A stretch of 64,000 nt of DNA, from the IMG/VR virus record IMGVR_UViG_3300032287_003869, positions 27,810 to 91,809 of that record; one strand, given 5' to 3'. Both the position numbers and the translations under genes were made by a program. The notes below the pieces were generated by a model that did no database searches, was not told the DNA's origin, and saw nothing but the letters and a program-made list of their open reading frames with translations. Below are positions 24,012 to 32,112 of the stretch, one piece after another (the first letter of the stretch is position 1; each line of letters starts with the position of its first letter). Source of the DNA: a virus.

Positions 24012-24697
24012 CCTTCCCCTCTAGCTCCCCTAGCGAATCCTCTCTCCCATTCGGATACATTATGCGCCCAATTGGGATCTTTTGTTCTGTTGGAGTCACT
24101 TTTTCCAGAGCTAGAAACTCTACTCTTATCACCGCTGAAGAAACCTGCAATTTTATTTGGTATAGTTTCAGTTGCTGGTTTTTGAGCAGTAACGTCTTTA
24201 CGATATATTGATGGGTCTCTTGGACGTGGAGCAGATACCGGAGCTTGTACTGGCTTTTCAAATTTCATCGGACCCAATTTATTAAAGTCCAATGGACCAC
24301 TATCTCCGAAAAAATCCGCCTCAGATGACGGTTGCTCCTCATCTTCAGGCAATCTTTCGGGGTTTTCTTTTTGTTGCTTCTCCCTCTCTCTTGCTAGTTC
24401 CTTTCCGAACTTAGGATCAGGCTCATTTGCGGTTTCTTGATCATCCTGTGCAGGAGTAGCCTCTGGATAAGAAGCATAACCAGCTGTATCGGCATCTCCT
24501 ACTCTGTGTAAAATGTTATATGCCCTCTCAACCATTGGATTTCCAAAAAGTTCTAAAATTTCGGATTTTAATCTTTGATCAAAATTAGCTGCTCTGACTT
24601 TATCGATAAAAGATTGAAAACTTTTAGTTTCAGCTTGCTCCAAAAGGATTGATTTGTATTGATTGAAAATATCGTGGTTGTCTTTTTTACCTAACAT
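24008..24697 (-). CDS. Hypothetical protein with capsid-targeting-like leader
   Basis: Protein of 229 aa. I place the start at the ATG at 24697 (MLGKKDNHDIFNQYKSILLE, LLE at 18-20), because a minus-strand late-type element, CTAAATATA, ends 6 nt upstream; longer starts at 24715 (ATG) or 24724 (TTG) are possible. The middle is Glu/Pro/Gln-rich and disordered; the C-terminus is Arg/Gly-rich (WERGFARGARGEG). No family recognised. Confidence 0.6.
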   Translation of the reverse strand: MLGKKDNHDIFNQYKSILLEQAETKSFQSFIDKVRAANFDQRLKSEILELFGNPMVERAYNILHRVGDADTAGYASYPEATPAQDDQETANEPDPKFGKELAREREKQQKENPERLPEDEEQPSSEADFFGDSGPLDFNKLGPMKFEKPVQAPVSAPRPRDPSIYRKDVTAQKPATETIPNKIAGFFSGDKSRVSSSGKSDSNRTKDPNWAHNVSEWERGFARGARGEG

Positions 24698-24703
24698 ATT
24701 AAT

Positions 24704-24712
24704 TATATTTAG
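24704..24712 (-). promoter_or_regulatory. Late-promoter-like element CTAAATATA
   Basis: It is on the minus strand, 6 nt before the ATG at 24697, back-to-back with the element at 24725-24733. Confidence 0.45.
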
Positions 24713-24724
24713 CATTTTATCCAA

Positions 24725-24733
24725 CTAAATAAT
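24725..24733 (+). promoter_or_regulatory. Late-promoter-like element CTAAATAAT
   Basis: It ends 6 nt before the ATG at 24740. Confidence 0.55.
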
Positions 24734-24739
24734 CATACA

Positions 24740-25462
24740 ATGACCAGATTTGATAAATTTTGTAATTTAATTCTAGAGGTATATGGTAAAAGAATAACAT
24801 CAGCTACAGGAACCGACAACAGTGGAAAAACGGAAGTTACTTATAGCGATGGATCTTCTGCTGTATTGACCGGACCCAGACCAGTGAGAAACAACAATCC
24901 CGGTAACATTGAGTATGGGCCATTTGCCAAAGCAAATGGAGCAGTAGGAGGTGATGGGAGATATGCGGTTTTTCCAGATGTTGAGACTGGGACAAAGGCT
25001 CAAATAAATTTATTAAAAACATCCACTTATCAAAATTTAACATTAAAAGATGCAATTACAAGATATGCTCCACCAAATGAAGGCAACAATGCATCATATC
25101 CTAATAAACTCAGCAATATGACTGGAATTTCATTGGACACCAAACTTAGCAATCTATCGCCAAGTCAATTTTCTAACATGGTAGATAAAATGCAAGCAAT
25201 TGAAGGGTTTAAATCGGGAAACGTCGATTCCACCCCATCCCAACAATATGCTGGAACTGGAGCAACACAACAACCACCAGAAGGAGGGGAAAAGGACAAA
25301 GAGCAATCACCATATGCCGCAATGTTTGCTCAATATTTGCCTTCCGTAGCAGGAGGATTTACTAAAGAAAAGGGAGCAGAATCCCTTAAAGGAATAATGA
25401 ACACAGCAGTCGGAGCAATAGAGGGAATGACAGGGAAAAAACTACCAATACCAAAGGTTTAA
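24740..25462 (+). CDS. Lytic transglycosylase-like virion protein (RNNNPGN motif) with capsid-targeting-like leader
   Basis: Protein of 240 aa. The leader MTRFDKFCNLILE has ILE at 11-13. Then VRNNNPGNIEYGPFAKANGA and YAVFPDVETGTKAQ give the signature of phage P5-like muramidase/lytic transglycosylase domains (RNNNPGN, then F.....G..A), with YAPPNEGNNASYPNKL completing it. The C-terminus carries a tail, GGFTKEKGAESLKGI ... GKKLPIPKV, shared with the next gene. Predicted role: peptidoglycan cleavage, perhaps by a virion-delivered protein. Two nt separate it from the next gene. Confidence 0.72.
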   Translation: MTRFDKFCNLILEVYGKRITSATGTDNSGKTEVTYSDGSSAVLTGPRPVRNNNPGNIEYGPFAKANGAVGGDGRYAVFPDVETGTKAQINLLKTSTYQNLTLKDAITRYAPPNEGNNASYPNKLSNMTGISLDTKLSNLSPSQFSNMVDKMQAIEGFKSGNVDSTPSQQYAGTGATQQPPEGGEKDKEQSPYAAMFAQYLPSVAGGFTKEKGAESLKGIMNTAVGAIEGMTGKKLPIPKV

Positions 25463-25464
25463 TT

Positions 25465-26223
25465 ATGAACGAAGACGTAAATGCTATTTTTGAAAAATAT
25501 GTTCTTGTGTTGGAACAAGAACAACAATCACAGGCTCAAAGTGAAGGCAAGCCATTAGGTCAATTAGTAGGAGCTAAAGGTGGAGGAGAAGGAGGAGATT
25601 GGGGAGGATCTATGCCAAAACTCATATCTCTTTTGCCTTTTGGCGTTTGGAAACCATCATCATTAAAAAGGGCAAGACTAAGCACAAGGTCCGGTAACAT
25701 GTCTGATCACTATGAGGGAAATAGTATAGCATATGCTGCGGACTTTGGACTGAATACCACATTCGGAACAAGAGTCGAAGATGCTACAAGATTTGCAATC
25801 GCCGTTGCTAGAAATGCAGGAGCAAATGTTTCTTCTTGGGAACCATTTAAGGGAAATTATTTTAATCACGAAACCCCAGATGGATATAGAGTTCAAATTA
25901 TTTGGCTATCAAATGTGGGGGGAAACCATTATGATCACGTCCACGTTGGAGTTAAAAAAGGAAGAAGCTCGGCTAAATTTAAAGGATCGGCGGCTCCTGT
26001 CTTAAATGCAAAGACAAAGACAGACGCAGAAACCAACCAACAAACAGATCAACAATTTTTTACAAAAGACCCCGAAGGTAAAGAACCATCTCCTTATTTA
26101 AATCAATTAAATCAAATGCTTCAAGGGGGCTTCACAAAAGAAAAAGGAATAGAAGCACTTCAAGGAATAGTTGGAAATGCAATATCCGATATAGGAAAGG
26201 CTGTTGGAAAAAAACTTTTCTAA
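25465..26223 (+). CDS. LAS-type (M15-like) peptidase domain protein with capsid-targeting-like leader
   Basis: Protein of 252 aa. The leader contains IFE (8-10) and VLE (15-17). The central domain has SGNMSDHYEGNSIAYAADFG (the H...D zinc-ligand region) and GGNHYDHVHVGV (the HxH ligand), matching LAS/M15-like peptidoglycan peptidases. The C-terminal tail GGFTKEKGIEALQGIVGNA ... GKKLF repeats that of the upstream transglycosylase-like protein, so both may dock on the same partner. Together they could cut glycan and peptide bonds of the cell wall. Confidence 0.68.
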   Translation: MNEDVNAIFEKYVLVLEQEQQSQAQSEGKPLGQLVGAKGGGEGGDWGGSMPKLISLLPFGVWKPSSLKRARLSTRSGNMSDHYEGNSIAYAADFGLNTTFGTRVEDATRFAIAVARNAGANVSSWEPFKGNYFNHETPDGYRVQIIWLSNVGGNHYDHVHVGVKKGRSSAKFKGSAAPVLNAKTKTDAETNQQTDQQFFTKDPEGKEPSPYLNQLNQMLQGGFTKEKGIEALQGIVGNAISDIGKAVGKKLF

Positions 26224-26227
26224 AACA

Positions 26228-26236
26228 ATAAATAAT
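26228..26236 (+). promoter_or_regulatory. Late-promoter-like element ATAAATAAT
   Basis: It ends 3 nt before the ATG at 26240, which is therefore preferred over an upstream ATG at 26204 inside the previous gene. Confidence 0.55.
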
Positions 26237-26239
26237 ACC

Positions 26240-27109
26240 ATGAGAGATAAAGATGCACAGTTGATTTTCGAAAGTTATTTAAATTCCAAAAATAACATAA
26301 TTTTAGAAGACGATGGTAAAAAATGGGAGGATGAAAGCTCTGTATGGTTTTGGTTGAAAACATTTGATCCAACGGGATTTAGTTCTTGGCCTGATGTTAG
26401 GGAGGCTTACTATGGAGTTAGAGAAAATCCAGCAGACGTTGGCCCTTGGGCATTTTTTATATTGCAGATGTTTTTAGCTTTACCTAATTTTGGATTATTG
26501 GCAGCAGGAATTGGGGGAATAGGATGGGCTGGATTGAGGACTGTGGCCAAAGCTGCGATTAAAGCTGGTCCATCTAGTCCAGCGGTTTATAAAATTGCTG
26601 AAACAATATTAAAATATGCTACTGAGACTAAATGGTTTCAGGCAATATTGGTTAAATTTGGAAAAATTCTTAAAGAAAAAGGAGTCATGAATCAAAATAT
26701 GCTCGATATTTACGAAAATATGATTACGTCTGGAAATTTTGCTAAATTAGGTTCAAAAGGAGGAGCTTTGGCTATAGCTGCAAAAGAAACAATTGGTGAC
26801 GGGATTAGGTATGTTCCAAAAATACCATTGGTAGGAATTCCAATATTTGGAAAAGGCGGTCAAATTGCTCAATATGGTGGAAGGGCGGGAATGTCCCAAG
26901 CGGATGAGGTTAAAGCTGAATTTGAAAAATTTAAACAAAATATAAATAAAGGTTCTAATAAAGGACAAGGACCAACTAAAGAAGCCGCCAAAGAAGGAAA
27001 ATATCCAGTTGGAAAAAGAGTTAAACCTGATCAACAGACTCCTGATAAAAAAACAGAACCTGCTCCAGCTAAAAGCAAATCTAAATATGCACTTGAAAAC
27101 TTAGACTAA
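26240..27109 (+). CDS. Hypothetical protein with capsid-targeting-like leader and hydrophobic segment
   Basis: Protein of 289 aa, starting MRDKDAQLIFESY, with IFE (9-11) and ILE (21-23). A hydrophobic stretch near residues 70-100 (AFFILQMFLALPNFG followed by a Gly/Ala-rich span) could insert in a membrane. The C-terminus is Lys/Pro/Gln-rich and disordered. No family recognised. If packaged and ejected it could help pass the inner membrane, which is speculation. Confidence 0.6.
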   Translation: MRDKDAQLIFESYLNSKNNIILEDDGKKWEDESSVWFWLKTFDPTGFSSWPDVREAYYGVRENPADVGPWAFFILQMFLALPNFGLLAAGIGGIGWAGLRTVAKAAIKAGPSSPAVYKIAETILKYATETKWFQAILVKFGKILKEKGVMNQNMLDIYENMITSGNFAKLGSKGGALAIAAKETIGDGIRYVPKIPLVGIPIFGKGGQIAQYGGRAGMSQADEVKAEFEKFKQNINKGSNKGQGPTKEAAKEGKYPVGKRVKPDQQTPDKKTEPAPAKSKSKYALENLD

Positions 27110-27112
27110 TAT

Positions 27113-28108
27113 ATGAACAAATATAATACCTTGAAATATATCATGGAGCAAACGTCTTCCGATTTAGAAAAAAATGTTAATAGATTAAAAAAATTAATAG
27201 CTATTTACAATTCAGATTCTGAAGAAAACAAGGATTTGTTGTCAACGGATCCTAATTCTGAAGATAGTTTGAAATTTTGGAATTCGGTAGAAACGCTTTT
27301 AAAAAATATTGAAAATGCTGATGCATATTCTCCCGAATCTTCAAAATATTTACAAGAACAGGGAGAAGATGTGGCAAAAGCAATGTCTGATATAAAAGAA
27401 ATCGTTAAACAACATCCTGAAATATATAATGCCAATTTTAAAGAAATATTAGACCCAATATCAAGCGAGCCTTTATCGACAAAACCAACAGAGCAACAAA
27501 CCGCGCCTTCAAATGCTCCATCTAGTGAACAAAAACCAGAATCCACCGCAACCGGAACTTCTGAAAAGAAACCGGAAGATACATACACTAAAGATTACAC
27601 AGGAGTATCTATTGTGGATTTCTTAGATCAAAGTGGAAAACCAAGTGATTTTGAATCGCGTAAAAAATTAGCTCAAAGTCTTGGAATTCAAAATTACACA
27701 GGAACCGCATCTCAAAATACTCAAATGCTCAATACATTAAGAGGCGGTAAACAATATTCCGATGGAGTTGAAGTTCAAAAAGCAGAACTCGCCAAACCAT
27801 ATACTACACCCAAAGATGGAAAAGGTCCAACAATTAGATATGGTCAAATGGAATATCCCGCATATATTGACATGGGTGGAGGAAAATATCGCCTTGCAAA
27901 ACAAGAAGAATTGGATAACCCGAATATGCAACTTTATATTCCAAATCCCAAAAAGGGACAACAGGAATATGGAAAGCCAAATTTTGTTAAAGTTAGAAGA
28001 GAAGGTAGCGATATTAGACGCCAATCTCAATTCGGTGGAGCAATTGGATCTGCTTCCAATTTATTCGGAGACATTGGAAACACTCTTGCAAAACCATTCA
28101 GAAAATAA
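27113..28108 (+). CDS. Hypothetical protein with capsid-targeting-like leader
   Basis: Protein of 331 aa. The leader MNKYNTLKYIME has IME at residues 10-12. Helical segments are followed by a Thr/Ser/Pro/Glu-rich linker (about residues 120-160) and a C-terminal part with YPAYIDMGGGKYRLAKQEEL, which looks like a small beta domain. No family recognised. Only 3 nt separate it from the upstream gene. Confidence 0.6.
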   Translation: MNKYNTLKYIMEQTSSDLEKNVNRLKKLIAIYNSDSEENKDLLSTDPNSEDSLKFWNSVETLLKNIENADAYSPESSKYLQEQGEDVAKAMSDIKEIVKQHPEIYNANFKEILDPISSEPLSTKPTEQQTAPSNAPSSEQKPESTATGTSEKKPEDTYTKDYTGVSIVDFLDQSGKPSDFESRKKLAQSLGIQNYTGTASQNTQMLNTLRGGKQYSDGVEVQKAELAKPYTTPKDGKGPTIRYGQMEYPAYIDMGGGKYRLAKQEELDNPNMQLYIPNPKKGQQEYGKPNFVKVRREGSDIRRQSQFGGAIGSASNLFGDIGNTLAKPFRK

Positions 28109-28136
28109 TTGATTTTTTGGAAAATTGAAGTAAGAT
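28109..28136 (+). promoter_or_regulatory. Sigma70-like promoter
   Basis: TTGATT (28109-28114) and TAAGAT (28131-28136) are spaced 16 nt apart. The -10 box is only 6 nt from the ATG at 28143, so the transcript would be nearly leaderless. Confidence 0.45.
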
Positions 28137-28142
28137 AATTGC

Positions 28143-28853
28143 ATGAGAATAGCAATTTCTGGATGTGCCGCTTCTGGTAAAACCACAACAATTCAACATT
28201 TTCTTCAAAAATGGCCAAGTTATTCATTGATCAATAGTGAATATAGAAAGTTAATTAAAGATAATAACCACTCCAAAAACACTACTTCAAAGCTCCAAGG
28301 TGAAATATTAGATATACTAGTCAAAGAGTGTGAACCATATACTCTCCACCAGAATGTGATATTTGATAGATGTCCAATAGATAACCTCGTTTATAGTATG
28401 TGGTGCTATGGAAATAACGTGGAAGGATTCACTGACAAATTTATAGAGCAATCAATTTTAAAAGTCAGAAAAGCAATGCAATATTTTGATGTTATCTTTG
28501 TTTGCACTAGAGATTTAATGCCTCCAATTGAAGATAACGGAGTTAGGGAAATTGATCCTAAGTATGTGGAAGAGACTGATAATCTTTTTAAAGCCATCAT
28601 TAACAAATATAAAAAAGGAGCAGAAGAATTGCCATTTTTTGAAAAAAATAATGCACCAGCCATTATCGACATATATGGTCAACCACATGAGAGGCTTGCA
28701 CAGATTGCAATGTATGTCACCGAGGATGGTAATATGTATGGTGAAGATCAATCACTTATAAACTTGGATGAATTAGGAGAAATGAACAAACTCGTTAGAG
28801 AACAACAAGACGCATTAAAAAATGAAAAAACTCCAATCTTTGGCATTAAATAA
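28143..28853 (+). CDS. P-loop NTPase, nucleotide-kinase-like (AAA_28 type)
   Basis: Protein of 236 aa. Walker A GCAASGKTTT lies at residues 7-16; FDRCPIDNLVYS near 80-91 matches the DRxxxD/LID-side motif of deoxynucleoside and thymidylate kinase-like enzymes; VIFVCTRDLMPP carries the strand after the base-binding helix. A role in nucleotide phosphorylation is plausible but unproven. It lacks the leader of its neighbours, so it is likely a cytoplasmic enzyme embedded in a late-type cluster. Confidence 0.7.
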   Translation: MRIAISGCAASGKTTTIQHFLQKWPSYSLINSEYRKLIKDNNHSKNTTSKLQGEILDILVKECEPYTLHQNVIFDRCPIDNLVYSMWCYGNNVEGFTDKFIEQSILKVRKAMQYFDVIFVCTRDLMPPIEDNGVREIDPKYVEETDNLFKAIINKYKKGAEELPFFEKNNAPAIIDIYGQPHERLAQIAMYVTEDGNMYGEDQSLINLDELGEMNKLVREQQDALKNEKTPIFGIK

Positions 28854-28854
28854 T
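28846..28854 (+). promoter_or_regulatory. Late-promoter-like element TTAAATAAT
   Basis: It overlaps the stop of the kinase-like gene and ends 3 nt before the GTG at 28858. Confidence 0.5.
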
Positions 28855-28857
28855 TGA

Positions 28858-29070
28858 GTGAAGTTTCATAAACAGGCTAACGCTCTCTTAGAGGGATATA
28901 ACTCTATTTTAACTAAATCTAGGATGTTTTATCCTAGAAATTTCAATCTTTCCAAAGAATTTCTTAATTCATTCAAGAAAGAGGTTGCTAGGTTGAAAGC
29001 CGAGAATGTTGGAGAAAAAGACATTGTGAGAAAAATCACAAAAGCACTTCATTTCCACGTTAAAGATTAA
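28858..29070 (+). CDS. Small protein with capsid-targeting-like leader
   Basis: Protein of 70 aa, GTG start. The leader MKFHKQANALLE has LLE at 10-12; the rest is a basic helical domain (FKKEVARLKAENVGEKDIV). Cleavage would leave a 58-residue basic internal protein. It converges with the next gene by 4 bp. Confidence 0.6.
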   Translation: MKFHKQANALLEGYNSILTKSRMFYPRNFNLSKEFLNSFKKEVARLKAENVGEKDIVRKITKALHFHVKD

Positions 29071-29633
29071 AAGTATTTTAAAACCTTTGTCTCAAAGGTA
29101 GCATCACCCACGACTGCTGTCGTGGAAGAAATTGTGATGGTATAGGTGTAGGGGAGAGGGTCCGGAGGGGAGCCTGGATTCTGTATCGAGGACAACAACA
29201 ATGCCCATGTCATTTTTGAGGCACTTCCATTTGTAGGAATCACATTTATATCACTAACTCTTATACTTCCAATTTCACTATTAAAATTAGTCTGTCCCTT
29301 ATATGCTCCATTTAATACTGTGATAGCGGTTGGATACACTTCAAAATATCTAGGATAATTTGCTGTTAATGCACTTATCTTTGTATTAACGGCACTTAAT
29401 ACGTTTGTGGAAAGGGTTTGAAACTTGCTATCAACAGTAGCGGACATTGAAACTTGTTTCGAACAAACACTTTCTATAGTAGTGTAAAACGATGCATTTT
29501 CTGGCCCAATTACAAAGTTTTGGAAATCCAAAATATAAGTCCCTTGGTCATTTTCCACTATAAGATAATTACCGTCTACAATTTCTTCTAATTCGGGTAA
29601 TTCCTTTATGTTTGTTTCGTTGTATAACGCCAT
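29067..29633 (-). CDS. Probable virion structural protein
   Basis: Protein of 188 aa, rich in Ser, Thr, Val and Asn, with strands typical of tail or fibre accessory proteins (YLIVENDQGTYILDFQNF, a helical SKFQTLSTNVLSAVNTKIS, and a C-terminal YTITISSTTAVVGDATFE). A perfect T4-type TATAAATA precedes it. No family recognised; the structural role is inferred from composition and promoter. Confidence 0.55.
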   Translation of the reverse strand: MALYNETNIKELPELEEIVDGNYLIVENDQGTYILDFQNFVIGPENASFYTTIESVCSKQVSMSATVDSKFQTLSTNVLSAVNTKISALTANYPRYFEVYPTAITVLNGAYKGQTNFNSEIGSIRVSDINVIPTNGSASKMTWALLLSSIQNPGSPPDPLPYTYTITISSTTAVVGDATFETKVLKYF

Positions 29634-29639
29634 TTGAAT

Positions 29640-29647
29640 TATTTATA
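29640..29647 (-). promoter_or_regulatory. Late promoter TATAAATA
   Basis: An exact T4 late consensus on the minus strand, 6 nt before the ATG at 29633. Confidence 0.65.
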
Positions 29648-29667
29648 CTTTAAGCTAAATCATCTAT

Positions 29668-30489
29668 ATGGTATTCGTAGGTATTGTTACTTGTAATAGA
29701 GAAGATTTTTTCAAAAAATGCTACGACTCTGTAAAGAGTTCAATAGGAGTGGATTTTATAGCCGTAGTTAACGATGGAAAAACAGAAGTAAATGTCGATA
29801 AAGACGACATTTATATAAAAAATAAAGTAAATTTAGGGGTCGGAAAGAGCAAAAATACATTGTTCAGAGAGGCATTTAAATTAAAAAAACAAGGTAAGGA
29901 CATTCAACACGTATTCATTATTGAAGATGACATTGTGATGAAAGATCCGAATGTGTTCAACGAATACATAAAGGCCAGAAACATTACAGGGATACAGCAC
30001 TTTTGTTTTGCATATCATGGTCCAGCCAATAAAAACGGAATATCTGGAGGAAAACCATGCCCAAGATATATCATTGATTATGGAAACTCAAAAATAGCAA
30101 TCAACACTCATAGCGTTGGTGCATTTTGTTATTATACAACAGAAGTTTTGGAAAAAGTTGGACTGATAGATGAGAACTTTCACAATGCATTTGAACACGT
30201 TGAGCATTCTTATAGAATAGCAAAAGAGGGATATACGACACCATATTGGAATTGGGCTGATCTTGCAAACAGCATGGATTTACTGGATGAAATTCAATGC
30301 TCGGAGCAAAGCAGCACAATAAGACCAAGAAAAGACTGGAAAGACAATATTATAAAGGGCGCATCTTTGTTTCAAAGAAAACATGGATATTCTCCAGCAT
30401 GGCAAAATGCTGTCCCAGATACATCTGAAAAAGATGTAAAGGAAACTATGAAGAATATCTTCAAGAAGTTTGCTCGGAACTCCCCATAG
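29668..30489 (+). CDS. Glycosyltransferase, GT-A family 2-like
   Basis: Protein of 273 aa. The N-terminal VFVGIVTCNREDFFKKCYDS is the typical GT2 opening, followed by VNLGVGKSKNTLFREA and VFIIEDDIVMKDP, which supplies the acidic DxD-like motif near residue 90. IDENFHNAFEHVEHSYRIAK matches the acceptor-side ED motif. A weak late-type element (GCTAAATCATC) precedes it. It opens the first glycan block. The substrate is unknown. The 3' end overlaps the convergent gene by 29 bp. Confidence 0.78.
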   Translation: MVFVGIVTCNREDFFKKCYDSVKSSIGVDFIAVVNDGKTEVNVDKDDIYIKNKVNLGVGKSKNTLFREAFKLKKQGKDIQHVFIIEDDIVMKDPNVFNEYIKARNITGIQHFCFAYHGPANKNGISGGKPCPRYIIDYGNSKIAINTHSVGAFCYYTTEVLEKVGLIDENFHNAFEHVEHSYRIAKEGYTTPYWNWADLANSMDLLDEIQCSEQSSTIRPRKDWKDNIIKGASLFQRKHGYSPAWQNAVPDTSEKDVKETMKNIFKKFARNSP

Positions 30490-31402
30490 TCTCTCTTTTA
30501 TTCGTCTTTGGGTCTAGCAAATGGAGAGTGTTTTTCTTGTTAGAAAAACAATTCATGGACCCAGCTATTTTTGTCATTTGAGCACTATGAAGACCGACAA
30601 CTGCTTTACATTGTTTCAATATCTCGACATTCTTCATGAACATTAAAGTTTCCTGCTCTCTTAATGCTGGATTTCTAGTAACCATATCAGCATTTGACAT
30701 TTTTTGATCACCATATCTTTTCTCTTCACTATCATATACGAAATTATATTGAGGATATTTTTTTTCCATTTCGTGTATATAATCCAACTCATCACTTGTT
30801 ACAAAAAAAGAATCTCCAAGATTATTTTCTTCAACGTATTTGAAAAGATATTCGTCTGAAAGATAAGATGTTTCCATTATCTTATCGCCCCTACGAAGGT
30901 GCAATGCTGTTAAGTTTTTAAATCCTTTTATCTCGTATTTCTCTTTGATAAAGTCGATACATTCTTCCACCTTGTCCTTGTATGTTTTATTCAATTTCAG
31001 CAAACCATACATATATCCAGAATACATTGTGTAATCGGCATCATTTGGACACCAGCATTGATACTTGTGCATGTTTTCACTATTCCAATATTTCCCAAAA
31101 TCGAAAAACACAACCTCTTTGTCATTTTCTGTGAAGTCGAATATTTCGACTTCTTTTATTCCCTTCTTTTTTAAAGTATCAAGATTCACGTCAAATTGCT
31201 TGAAAGGATCTTCATACACATAACTCGTATACCTGAAAATAGGAGTTCTTCCAAATGCATGTCCAATTTGCATAATCAGTTTTCTTCTGGCATACATTGC
31301 CCCAAAACCACCCCATTCAATGTCGCCTATAATATATTTTTTAGAATCAAATAATTCGTAATTCACTTTCTTATTGAGAAGAATTTTGAAAGAAATCAAC
31401 AT
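30461..31402 (-). CDS. Fucosyltransferase-like GT-B enzyme (FUT8/NodZ-like)
   Basis: Protein of 313 aa. LTALHLRRGDKIMETSYLSD near residues 163-182 is the basic HxRRGDK motif of alpha-1,6- and O-fucosyltransferases, which binds the GDP-fucose diphosphate; FFVTSDELDYIHEM and KQCKAVVGLHSAQMTKIAG match later conserved segments. The predicted donor is GDP-fucose or a related GDP-sugar. No GDP-fucose synthesis gene occurs in this window, so the sugar would come from the host or from elsewhere in the genome. Confidence 0.7.
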   Translation of the reverse strand: MLISFKILLNKKVNYELFDSKKYIIGDIEWGGFGAMYARRKLIMQIGHAFGRTPIFRYTSYVYEDPFKQFDVNLDTLKKKGIKEVEIFDFTENDKEVVFFDFGKYWNSENMHKYQCWCPNDADYTMYSGYMYGLLKLNKTYKDKVEECIDFIKEKYEIKGFKNLTALHLRRGDKIMETSYLSDEYLFKYVEENNLGDSFFVTSDELDYIHEMEKKYPQYNFVYDSEEKRYGDQKMSNADMVTRNPALREQETLMFMKNVEILKQCKAVVGLHSAQMTKIAGSMNCFSNKKNTLHLLDPKTNKRETMGSSEQTS

Positions 31403-31422
31403 TTGTTTTTCAAAAACACATT

Positions 31423-31430
31423 CTAAATAT
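31423..31430 (+). promoter_or_regulatory. Late-promoter-like element CTAAATAT
   Basis: It ends 4 nt before the ATG at 31435. Confidence 0.45.
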
Positions 31431-31434
31431 CATC

Positions 31435-32112
31435 ATGGAAAAAGATTCAAAATTTATAGAAGAATGTACAGGAGCCTGCGATTGGGATTCTTTAATTTTA
31501 AAAAGATTTTTGGAGTTTGTTCCAGAAAATTCTATTGTTGCGGACATAGGCGCTAATCATGGAATATTCACTTTGAATATTACTAAAAACATAAAAACAA
31601 AACAAATATATGCGATTGAGCCTGATCATCAAAACTTTGAAATATTGAAACTCGGAACAAAAGGAGAATCAAATGTTAACCTCATAAATGCAGCTGTTTC
31701 TGATCATAATGGTGAAGTCGATATTTGGGATGGAAACGGGGATCATGCCACAAGAAACATTCTTGGGGAAAAGTCATTTTGGGGAGAAGGTAGAATTAAG
31801 AGAAAGACATGCACTGTGGATTGCGCCACATTGGATTATATTTTTGGTGAAAAATTGAAAGTCGCCCCAGACGCCTGTAAAATTGATGTTGAGGGCGCTG
31901 AATTATTGGCATTTGAGGGTGGGAAGAAGACAATTCCAAAAATGAAATGTTTATTTGTGGAATGCCACACCAATGAAACATATCAGGGTATTGTGAAAAT
32001 GTCTTTGGAAAACAATTGGGAAATATTTTGTCTCAAAAATCTCCACAAAATAACTTCAGTGGAAGAACTCGATTTCTGTTACCAAGTTATTATTTTTCCA
32101 CAAGGGAAATAA
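31435..32112 (+). CDS. FkbM-family methyltransferase
   Basis: Protein of 225 aa. VADIGANHGIFTLNI near residues 35-49 is the SAM-binding motif I, IYAIEPDHQNFEIL is motif II, and KIDVEGAELLAFEGG near 143-157 is the FkbM hallmark. FkbM enzymes O-methylate sugars or small molecules; in this context a glycan is the likely substrate. The 3' end overlaps the convergent exostosin-like gene by 23 bp. Confidence 0.85.
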   Translation: MEKDSKFIEECTGACDWDSLILKRFLEFVPENSIVADIGANHGIFTLNITKNIKTKQIYAIEPDHQNFEILKLGTKGESNVNLINAAVSDHNGEVDIWDGNGDHATRNILGEKSFWGEGRIKRKTCTVDCATLDYIFGEKLKVAPDACKIDVEGAELLAFEGGKKTIPKMKCLFVECHTNETYQGIVKMSLENNWEIFCLKNLHKITSVEELDFCYQVIIFPQGK

